Assembly: GCA_003477185.1 (NCBI GenBank)
Contig: DMTJ01000312.1
Span: 1-6,146, forward strand
DNA from: Lentisphaeria bacterium
Lineage (GTDB): Bacteria; Verrucomicrobiota; Lentisphaeria; JABSQK01; UBA12247
Direction: 5' to 3'
DNA: 6,146 nt
The notes beneath the pieces are model-generated. The model was not told the origin of the DNA. It saw nothing but the letters and a program-made list of their open reading frames with translations, and made no database searches. The position numbers were made by a program, and so were the translations under genes. Each line of letters opens with the position of its first letter. Within the stretch, counting starts at the first letter, position 1. Below are positions 1 to 5,275 of the stretch, piece after piece.

Positions 1-7
1 TGCACAG

Positions 8-181
8 TTAGCGTCGCTGGCTCGGCAATTTCACCCCCCCCACTCGGCGACAACAGTCGCAAATCATCACCGCAATCATGTTGGTGATGGAGCGGTGCTC
101 ATTGACAGAAGCGATGCGCACGGCTTCCTAAAGTTCGGGTTGGATACGAAATGTCAAAGTGGCAGTTTTGGCTGATGCTAT
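8..181 (-). pseudogene. Decayed ribbon-helix-helix (Arc/CopG-like) protein gene
   Basis: Read on the minus strand from 181 down to 8, the frame gives AKTATLTFRIQPEL, a stop, then EAVRIASVNEHRSITNMIAVMI, ending at a TAA. This is the strand-helix-helix layout of small RHH DNA-binding proteins: a TLTFRI beta strand, then a first helix, then the HRSITNMI helix. Intact relatives usually have Lys where the stop lies (codon 18, CTA at 128-130 on the plus strand), so an AAG-to-TAG change is likely. The expected start codon reads ATA directly after an AAAGGGGGG stretch, which suggests a lost ATG. The C-terminal part runs through a G8 homopolymer (34-41), where a further indel is possible. Such proteins act as transcriptional repressors or antitoxins. 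With two lesions it is probably non-functional. The family call is from recognisable sequence; the individual mutations are inferred. Confidence 0.75.
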
Positions 182-201
182 CCCCCCTTTGGGTAGCGCG
201 T

Positions 202-229
202 GTACTGTGAAAGTCCGGTACTGTACTGT
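202..229 (+). repeat. Three GTACTGT direct repeats (possible operator)
   Basis: GTACTGT occurs at 202-208, 218-224 and 223-229, the last two overlapping by two bases. The cluster sits between the divergent RHH relic and the ORF starting at 283, where an operator or promoter would be expected. Just downstream GTTTG (233-237) and CAAAC (246-250) form a short inverted repeat. No convincing -35/-10 pair was found, so a regulatory role is only a suggestion from position. Confidence 0.3.
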
Positions 230-282
230 AGAGTTTGATGCGATCCAAACACATATCGCCACTTAACCCGAGGAGTGAGCGC

Positions 283-405
283 ATGGCCCAGCACTATTCC
301 ATCAAGGATTTCTTCCGGCAGATGCCGAACGCCTTGCTCGCGGGCCCCGAATTCCCATCGGTGCAGGAAGAGCTGAACAAGAGTTCGAAGGGAGTTAAAT
401 CTTGA
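283..405 (+). pseudogene. Truncated N-terminus of a conserved hypothetical protein (MAQHYSIKDFF type)
   Basis: A 40-residue ORF starts at ATG 283, seven bases after a strong GAGGAG ribosome binding site (270-275). Its first 19-20 residues, MAQHYSIKDFFRQMPNALLA, match from memory the start of a common proteobacterial hypothetical protein that continues with RYF and is much longer. Here the frame switches at about 342 to GPEFPSVQEELNKSSKGVKS and stops at TGA 403-405. The original gene was therefore probably cut by a rearrangement, leaving its start region fused to foreign DNA. The stop overlaps the TTG start of the next gene (TTGA at 402-405), so translation of this remnant may deliver ribosomes to that gene. 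The homology is a memory-based recognition, and the function of the full-length family is unknown. Confidence 0.6.
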
Positions 406-1046
406 AAACAGGCGGGCGAGAAATTCCGGATGACGAAGACGGCAATCCGTTCAAGACAATTAGTCAGTTGGTGGGGTGTGGCACTTCGATCGCTACCCTT
501 GCGACGGCCATAGAGAAAGATGGTGTCTACACGTGGGACAGGTTTGGTCGGTTTGGCAAGGCATCTGACGAAGATAAGGCGCTTGCTCTTGATTTGCTTG
601 AAGCCCAATACAAATGGGCGAGTGATCCGGAGGCTGATCGTCGTGAAGATCCGCGTTCACCGATGGATCAATGCGAGGGTGATTGGACCAACCCTTTCGA
701 ACGTTTTGGGTGGGCGGCAGAAGTGGAGCCGGACTTCAAGAACATATGCCAGACTCAGGTTGAGGATGTGCCAAAGAAGGACCTTAGAGTAAAGCGAAAG
801 GCACCCGATGCGTTTGTCGGAGCTTTTGCGCGGCTTCTTGTTGAGATTGCGAAACGTGATCCGGACATCAACATTGATGAAATGCCCGGAATTAAAGCCG
901 ACCTACTCGCTGTGGCGATAAAGTTCGACGGCCTTGAGCATCCGCTGAGCACTTTCGATAGCTACATCGAAGGTCTCTGTAAATTTAAGCGTGGAGGGAG
1001 ACCTAGTAAATACTACATGCAACTGTTTCCTGAGTACTTCAAATAG
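402..1046 (+). CDS. Hypothetical protein, 214 aa, TTG start
   Basis: I do not recognise a named family. The TTG start is supported by an AAGGGAG site at 388-394 with seven bases of spacing and by the TTGA overlap with the preceding remnant; the next in-frame ATG is only at residue 88. The protein is soluble-looking, with no signal peptide or membrane segment. Residues 1-120 are acidic, with a WTNPFERFGW aromatic patch near 95-104. Residues 136-214 look like a compact helical domain containing AFARLLVEIAKRDPD, MPGIKADLLAVAIKFD, TFDSYIEGL and a basic RGGRPSKYY stretch, ending LFPEYFK. The C-terminal half seems the more conserved in character. Base composition is lower in GC (50% at 541-600 and 45% at 841-900, against 63% at 3361-3420 in the polymerase), which points to a different origin from the downstream operon. 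Confidence 0.7.
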   Translation: MKTGGREIPDDEDGNPFKTISQLVGCGTSIATLATAIEKDGVYTWDRFGRFGKASDEDKALALDLLEAQYKWASDPEADRREDPRSPMDQCEGDWTNPFERFGWAAEVEPDFKNICQTQVEDVPKKDLRVKRKAPDAFVGAFARLLVEIAKRDPDINIDEMPGIKADLLAVAIKFDGLEHPLSTFDSYIEGLCKFKRGGRPSKYYMQLFPEYFK

Positions 1047-1057
1047 GGGAAGCCAAA

Positions 1058-1082
1058 ACGGCTGAAGCACTGCAGTAGCCGT
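1058..1082 (+). other. Stem-loop downstream of the 214-aa gene
   Basis: ACGGCT (1058-1063) and AGCCGT (1077-1082) are perfect 6-bp inverted arms around a 13-base loop, starting 12 bases after the stop codon at 1046. No run of T follows on the plus strand (AAAGTCAAG instead), so it is not a typical intrinsic terminator. It may be chance or a minor 3' end structure. Confidence 0.3.
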
Positions 1083-1108
1083 AAAGTCAAGAACTTCGCC
1101 AATTTCCC

Positions 1109-1141
1109 CATTTTCCTGATTTGACGCAAGTCGGGAAAATG
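1109..1141 (+). promoter_or_regulatory. Strong hairpin in the alpA leader
   Basis: CATTTTCCTGATTTG (1109-1123) and CAAGTCGGGAAAATG (1127-1141) form 15-bp arms around a 3-base ACG loop. Only two positions depart from Watson-Crick pairing, and both are U-G pairs when the plus strand is transcribed; the minus-strand transcript would have A-C mismatches. This favours an RNA structure in the transcript running into alpA, or a dyad binding site. A TTGACG -35-like hexamer (1121-1126) lies across the loop, but no good -10 follows at the right distance. There is no T run for intrinsic termination. The structure is seen directly; the function is inferred. Confidence 0.55.
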
Positions 1142-1157
1142 CGAACTCCAATCAACA

Positions 1158-1173
1158 AGCGCCGTTACGCGCT
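1158..1173 (+). promoter_or_regulatory. Small hairpin next to the alpA ribosome binding site
   Basis: AGCGC (1158-1162) and GCGCT (1169-1173) pair around CGTTAC. The hairpin ends immediately before the AAGGAG ribosome binding site (1174-1179) of the gene starting at 1188. It could modulate access of ribosomes, but five base pairs is weak evidence. Confidence 0.3.
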
Positions 1174-1187
1174 AAGGAGTTCCAATC

Positions 1188-1460
1188 ATGACTCACACCA
1201 TCATGCGGCTTCCCGCCGTTAAATCTGAATCTGGTCTTTCCCGTTCGACGGTCTATCTTCGCATTTCGCAAGGGCTATGGACAAAACCCATCAGCCTTGG
1301 CGCGCGGGCGGTGGGTTGGCCTTCCTGTGAAGTGGTGGCTGTGAACGCGGCGCGCATCGCCGGCAAGTCCGACGAAGAAATCCGCGAACTGGTACTGAGG
1401 CTCGAATCGGCTCGCAAGACAGCCGACCAGCAACCGCTGCTGAAGGGGGGGCTTAAATGA
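1188..1460 (+). CDS. AlpA-like phage/island transcriptional regulator
   Basis: This 90-aa protein is an AlpA-family (MerR-like winged-helix) DNA-binding regulator. The diagnostic run is present: MRLPAVKSESGLSRSTVYLRI at about 6-26 holds the recognition helix, and QGLWTKPISLGARAVGW (28-44) is the typical wing and turn ending in the GW(P) motif. The C-terminal tail, residues 58-90, is helical and charged. Family members act as activators of integrase/excision or other genes of prophages and integrated islands, P4-like AlpA being the known example. The ATG start has an AAGGAG site (1174-1179) with eight bases of spacing. It is the first gene of a tight plus-strand operon, and its TGA overlaps the next ATG by four bases (1457-1460). 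The hairpins upstream may be its own control region. The family call is secure; its target here is unknown. Confidence 0.88.
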   Translation: MTHTIMRLPAVKSESGLSRSTVYLRISQGLWTKPISLGARAVGWPSCEVVAVNAARIAGKSDEEIRELVLRLESARKTADQQPLLKGGLK

Positions 1461-2170
1461 GAACGCCCCCGCACCAAACAGAATCCGAGAGCACCCCCAG
1501 CAAGGCGAATTCTGATCTCCCCGTTAGTGACCGATCCGCCATCGACTTCAATTCAACAAGGAATATCACCATGCAAGCCCAGACCCCACCGACTCAATCC
1601 GCCGCTCCCGTTGCCCTTGCCACCAATACCGATCTCAAGTCACTGCGCCTACCCGCCAATTACGGTGCAACTCTCGGTGTAAAAAAACTGTTGACCAATG
1701 TACTGGTCGGTAGACCAAAGAAGCCGCAGTTCTTCCGCACCCATAGTTCCGACGAGATGACCTTCCCCGCGATGATTCTGGAGAACAAGGAGGCTCGCGA
1801 ATCATACGTGGTGGTTCCAGATGTCGCGCAGGAGATCAGCGAGTTGGTGCGTCCAGTCATGCTGCACTCCGCCATTGATCGCCAGAACAACGTCTCGCTG
1901 ATACCTGTTCCTCTGCCGGGCGAGGATGGCACCCGCAACCCGTGGCATGAGTCGCTGGCGCAGGCGGTCGAGCACGCCAAGCTGAAATGGGTTCGTATCA
2001 GCGCCAACATGCACGCGGGCGGTTACGACGTGTATGAAGCCGAAGGCGAGTTGCCTGAACCGGAGTGGCCGGCACACGATATTGATGCACTGGTGCAGGT
2101 GGCTTTTCGCGGCAAAATTATCACCAACCTCGATCACCCCGTCGTGCAATCGCTGCTGGGGAAAATTTGA
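1457..2170 (+). CDS. Conserved unknown protein preceding the island DNA polymerase
   Basis: A 237-aa protein read from an ATG that overlaps the alpA stop. Residues 1-38 are low-complexity and polar. An alternative ATG at 1571 (residue 39, MQAQTPP) has a better AAGGA site (1558-1562, eight bases away) and starts just before the structured part, so the mature product may be 199 aa. The core includes LRLPANYGATLGVKKLLTN (63-81), GRPKKPQFFRTH (85-96), AIDRQNNVSLIPVPLPGEDG (139-158), WVRISANMHAGGYDVYEAE (178-196), PEWP and a final ITNLDHPVVQSLLGKI. I recognise this as a conserved but unnamed protein that travels with this type of polymerase, without an assigned function. There is no membrane segment or signal peptide. 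Its stop TGA shares one base with the polymerase ATG (TGATG), implying coupled translation and a possible physical partnership. A DNA-binding or processivity role would be conjecture. Confidence 0.8.
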   Translation: MRTPPHQTESESTPSKANSDLPVSDRSAIDFNSTRNITMQAQTPPTQSAAPVALATNTDLKSLRLPANYGATLGVKKLLTNVLVGRPKKPQFFRTHSSDEMTFPAMILENKEARESYVVVPDVAQEISELVRPVMLHSAIDRQNNVSLIPVPLPGEDGTRNPWHESLAQAVEHAKLKWVRISANMHAGGYDVYEAEGELPEPEWPAHDIDALVQVAFRGKIITNLDHPVVQSLLGKI

Positions 2171-3966
2171 TGTCGGCGCTTAACTTCGCCGATGGCATTT
2201 ATCTGGTGGACTTCGAGTTCCATCCGGCGCGTGGCCGTGAAGGCAATCCACCTGTTCCGGTCTGCATGGTGGTGCGGGAGTGGCCTTCAGGCCGCACCAC
2301 GCGCCACTGGCAGGACGATCTCCGGCGGATGGCTGTCGCACCCTTCCCGACGGGTGAAAACGCGCTGTGCGTCGCGTATTACGCCTCCGCCGAGTTGGAT
2401 TGCTTTCATGTGCTGGGCTGGGCGCCGCCGGTCAATGTGCTGGACCTCTTCACCGAGTTCCGCTGCTTGACGAATGGGCTGCGTCTGGCACACGGCAGCG
2501 GGTTGCTCGGTGCGCTGATGCACTATGGCCTGCCAAGCATTGGAGGTGAACAAAAGGACGTCATGCGCGATCTGATCCTGACCGGCGGCCCGTGGAGTTC
2601 AGCAGACGAATTGGCGATTATGGACTACTGCGAGACCGACGTAGTGGCACTCGACAACCTGCTCACGGTCATGCAAGGCCAAATCGACTGGCCGCGTGCG
2701 CTGCTTCGTGGCCGCTACATGCAGGCGGTGTCGTGCATCCAGATGAATGGCGTCCCAATCGACACTGAATCGTTGGAAAAACTCCAGACCCATTGGCTTG
2801 CCATTCAGGATCACTTGATTGCGGATATCGACAGTGACTATGGCGTCTATGACGGACGCAGCTTCAAGAGCAGCCGGTGGGAGTCGTATCTGGTGGCCAA
2901 CGGCATTCCCTGGCCGCGAGTGGAAAGCGGACGGCTCGACGTGTGCAACGCCACGTTTCGCGAAATGGCGCGCACCTACGAGGAAGTGGCACCGATCCGC
3001 GAGCTCCGATCCGCGTTGTCGGAAATGCGCCTGGCCAATCTGCATGTCGGTGATGATGGGCGTAACCGCTGCTTGTTGTCACCATTCCGGGCACGCACCG
3101 GGCGCAATCAGCCCTCCAACTCGAAGTTCATCTTCGGCCCTTCGGTGTGGCTGCGTGGCCTGATACGCCCGGAACCGGGCTGGGGGCTGGCGTATGTGGA
3201 TTGGAGCCAGCAGGAGTTCGGTATTGCCGCCGCCCTGTCCGGCGATCCGGCAATGATGGAAGCCTACCGCAGCGGTGATCCTTACTTGGCGTTTGCCATT
3301 CAGGCCGGGGCGGTGCCGAAGACGGCGACCAAGAAGACGCATGAAGCCGAGCGCGAACAGTTCAAGGCGTGCGTGCTGGCAGTGCAGTACGGCATGGGCG
3401 AGACCAGTTTGGCGGCACGTATCAATCAACCGGTGGCGCGTGCCCGCCAGCTTCTTGAACTTCATCGGCGCACCTATCGCAGGTTCTGGATGTGGTCGGA
3501 CTGCGCGGTGGATGAGGCGGTGCTCGGTGGGCGACTGTGGACCGGGTTCGGTTGGCAGATTCATACCCGTGACGAACTCAACGACCGCAGCCTGCGCAAT
3601 TTTCCGATGCAGGCCAACGGGGCCGAGATGTTGCGGATCGCCAGCATCCTGCTAACAGAGGCAGGCATCCGGGTCTGTGCGCCGGTGCATGACGCGCTGC
3701 TGATCGAAGCTCCACTGGATGAACTGGATCAGGCCATCGCCTCGACGAAATCGCTGATGCAGGAGGCCAGCCGGATCGTGCTCGACGGGTTTGAACTGGG
3801 CAGCGACGTGAAGGAAGTTCGTTACCCAGATCGCTACATGGACAAGCGCGGTGTAGTGATGTGGGACAAGGTCATGAATCTGATTGGGGGGTCGGCACTG
3901 GCGGGACCTGTCGTGGTGCACCGCACCTACCTGCCGTGTGCCACCGCACCCGTACAGTCTACTTAA
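2170..3966 (+). CDS. Family-A DNA polymerase with 3'-5' exonuclease domain
   Basis: A 598-aa DNA polymerase I-like enzyme (numbering from ATG 2170) without the 5' nuclease domain of bacterial PolA. The N-terminus is a DnaQ-like 3'-5' exonuclease: DFE (14-16) is Exo I, the SAELD region (about 73-77) sits where Exo II is expected but lacks the usual Asn, and YCETD (153-157) is a good Exo III YxxxD. The polymerase domain has the TGR motif (310-312), motif A YVDWSQQEFG with Asp344, motif B R395, K399 and YG at 407-408 in the normal K-x7-YG spacing, and motif C VHDALLIE with His507 and Asp508. All polymerase catalytic residues are present, so activity is expected. A tail of about 24 residues follows the usual end near NLIGG. 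A TTG lies one codon upstream, but ATG 2170 overlapping the previous stop, with GGGG at 2158-2161, is preferred. It probably replicates or repairs the element. Confidence 0.93.
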   Translation: MSALNFADGIYLVDFEFHPARGREGNPPVPVCMVVREWPSGRTTRHWQDDLRRMAVAPFPTGENALCVAYYASAELDCFHVLGWAPPVNVLDLFTEFRCLTNGLRLAHGSGLLGALMHYGLPSIGGEQKDVMRDLILTGGPWSSADELAIMDYCETDVVALDNLLTVMQGQIDWPRALLRGRYMQAVSCIQMNGVPIDTESLEKLQTHWLAIQDHLIADIDSDYGVYDGRSFKSSRWESYLVANGIPWPRVESGRLDVCNATFREMARTYEEVAPIRELRSALSEMRLANLHVGDDGRNRCLLSPFRARTGRNQPSNSKFIFGPSVWLRGLIRPEPGWGLAYVDWSQQEFGIAAALSGDPAMMEAYRSGDPYLAFAIQAGAVPKTATKKTHEAEREQFKACVLAVQYGMGETSLAARINQPVARARQLLELHRRTYRRFWMWSDCAVDEAVLGGRLWTGFGWQIHTRDELNDRSLRNFPMQANGAEMLRIASILLTEAGIRVCAPVHDALLIEAPLDELDQAIASTKSLMQEASRIVLDGFELGSDVKEVRYPDRYMDKRGVVMWDKVMNLIGGSALAGPVVVHRTYLPCATAPVQST

Positions 3967-3976
3967 AGAGTCTTAT

Positions 3977-4339
3977 ATGTATACCAATGACCTCCATCTG
4001 CCCGTAAGACGATTGCATCTTTGCGGTGCAACCGGCACGTTGGTGGCAGCTCCCAAGAAGATGCCATTCCTTCGTGGGCCGATTCCGCTTGACTGGCTAA
4101 ACGTCGCAGCACATCTGCCTGGAAAGACCCTTAATGTTGCCATCGCATTGTGGTGGCGTCACGGGATGGCAAAGGGCAAACCATTCAAACTCACGCAAAC
4201 TGCCCTGAAGACCATGAACGTGGAGCGCGATGCAGAGAGGCAGGGATTGGTTCGGCTCGAACAGGCTGGACTCATTAAGGTTGAGCGCAAGCCAGGACAG
4301 CGTCCGACTATTTCAATTTTGGACTTACCCAGGGGATAG
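3977..4339 (+). CDS. Small winged-helix-like DNA-binding protein
   Basis: A 120-aa protein. The frame is open further upstream into the polymerase gene, but ATG 3977 lies ten bases after the polymerase stop with an AAAGAG site (3965-3970), and the protein-like sequence starts there. Residues 35-62 (GPIPLDWLNVAAHLPGKTLNVAIALWW) form a helical N-terminal part. Residues 70-116 look like a winged helix: KLTQTALKTMNV, then RDAERQGLVRLEQAGLIKVER as the recognition helix region, then PGQRPTISIL as the beta wing. This resembles small MarR- or replication-initiator-type winged helices, and similar proteins occur beside polymerase genes in islands. It may regulate the operon or bind its replication site. 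The fold is inferred from pattern only; there is no catalytic motif. It is followed after two bases by the next ATG. Confidence 0.75.
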   Translation: MYTNDLHLPVRRLHLCGATGTLVAAPKKMPFLRGPIPLDWLNVAAHLPGKTLNVAIALWWRHGMAKGKPFKLTQTALKTMNVERDAERQGLVRLEQAGLIKVERKPGQRPTISILDLPRG

Positions 4340-4341
4340 CT

Positions 4342-5157
4342 ATGCAAACCATCGAGGCCGAAGTAGCGACAAGGTCCGTCGTGACGACCAGTCCCATCGC
4401 CGGCACGGATACACCAGTGGCCAATTACGAAGCCGTCCGTTTCAACGCCATGAAGCACGGCATCCTCTCCCGCCTGGCGGTATTGGCCCATGAAGATCAG
4501 GCAGAGTTCAGTGACATGTTGGCCGCGCTGCTGGACGAACATCAACCTGCCGGCATGACCGAGCGGCATCTGATCGAAGAGCTTGCCACAATAATCTGGC
4601 GCAAGCGGCGGGTGTTGCTGGCCGAGGGAGCCAAGATCAACGAGGGACTTAAAAACACATTGGGCAGTCCCAAGTCCGTGATGCCGGCGGCAGCGCCATT
4701 TCAGCGTGGCCTGTCGGGCGAGAACACCGACCTGCGCGATCTGTTCGATTCAACACCGGCTGACAATGCCGAGAGATTGAAGAGCGCCGAGCTTGATCTT
4801 GCGGCGGTTCAGAAGGCGGCAGCGATTCTGCGCAAGGGTGGTGCGAATGCCTATGGGAAAGCCCGACGGGCACTGATTCCAGAGTCCCGCGACTGGTGGG
4901 ATGAGCATGTCGCCGACGAGGAACACCCGGCCACCGCCGAAGGACTGGCCGAGTTCATTTGCGTATCGCTTGAGCCGATCTGCTATCGCATGGTTCAAGA
5001 GGCGCGATTTACCACAGCGATTAAGGCACAAACCGTGGGTGAAGGACTTCAAGCGCACCGACTGGAGAAGCTGAACCGCTATGAAACGCATCTCGATCGC
5101 AAGTTTGAACGCACGTTGGCCATGCTTTTGAAGCTGAAATCGCTTCGCGGTGGGTGA
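4342..5157 (+). CDS. NAMKHG-type conserved helical protein
   Basis: A 271-aa protein from ATG 4342, two bases after the preceding stop, with AGGGG at 4331-4335. After a variable N-terminus (1-28), the FNAMKHGILSR motif (34-44) matches the NALKHG signature of a widespread family of uncharacterised bacterial proteins. It continues with a helical segment containing EDQAEFSDML (51-60), TERHLIEELATIIWRKRRVL (73-92) and a basic face. The middle, 105-145, is Pro/Gly/Ala rich. The C-terminus NRYETHLDRKFERTLAMLLKL (245-265) is an amphipathic, probably coiled-coil helix also typical of that family. Family members are known to me from mobile or recently acquired regions; no activity has been assigned. 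It looks soluble, with no zinc motif or nuclease motif. Operon position suggests a role with the polymerase cassette, but it could be independent cargo. Confidence 0.72.
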   Translation: MQTIEAEVATRSVVTTSPIAGTDTPVANYEAVRFNAMKHGILSRLAVLAHEDQAEFSDMLAALLDEHQPAGMTERHLIEELATIIWRKRRVLLAEGAKINEGLKNTLGSPKSVMPAAAPFQRGLSGENTDLRDLFDSTPADNAERLKSAELDLAAVQKAAAILRKGGANAYGKARRALIPESRDWWDEHVADEEHPATAEGLAEFICVSLEPICYRMVQEARFTTAIKAQTVGEGLQAHRLEKLNRYETHLDRKFERTLAMLLKLKSLRGG

Positions 5158-5262
5158 AATTCAATGTCACCAAATCGGGCGCTGGGCCATTCTGGCTGTG
5201 GCTTGCGGCGAGTCTCAATGAAAAAACCATTGCATACTTGCCTGATGATTTCGGCAAATCCC

Positions 5263-5268
5263 GAGGAG
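5263..5268 (+). promoter_or_regulatory. Ribosome binding site GAGGAG of the zinc-ribbon gene
   Basis: GAGGAG is seven bases before ATG 5276 and decides this start. The 118-base gap from 5158 to 5275 holds no convincing gene or hairpin. An overlapping GTG-start frame (5154-5375) was judged a shadow. Confidence 0.7.
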
Positions 5269-5275
5269 AAAAGAA

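Noticed and set aside
202..229. LexA/SOS box suggested by CTGT sequences
   Set aside because: The paired ACAG half-site at the right spacing is missing; only direct repeats are present.
342..354. Adjacent GGGCCC and GAATTC sites at the junction, suggesting a cloning artefact
   Set aside because: Two 6-mers close together can occur by chance, and no vector or linker sequence is seen around them.
1058..1141. Hairpins after the 214-aa gene as Rho-independent terminators
   Set aside because: Neither stem is followed by a T run on either strand.
1802..2149. Minus-strand open frames of about 115 codons opposite the 237-aa gene
   Set aside because: Shadow frames; the plus-strand protein is the coherent one.
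2599..3045. Minus-strand open frame of 148 codons opposite the polymerase
   Set aside because: It is the antisense shadow of a GC-rich coding gene; the sense strand carries conserved polymerase sequence and the antisense product has no recognisable motif.
3079..3564. Minus-strand open frame of 161 codons opposite polymerase motifs A and B
   Set aside because: Fully overlaps the catalytic domain on the other strand; no ribosome binding site or family resemblance.
3884..3976. Upstream extension of the 120-aa winged-helix protein into the polymerase gene
   Set aside because: Would overlap the polymerase by 83 bases; the extension is unlike protein, and ATG 3977 has its own ribosome binding site.
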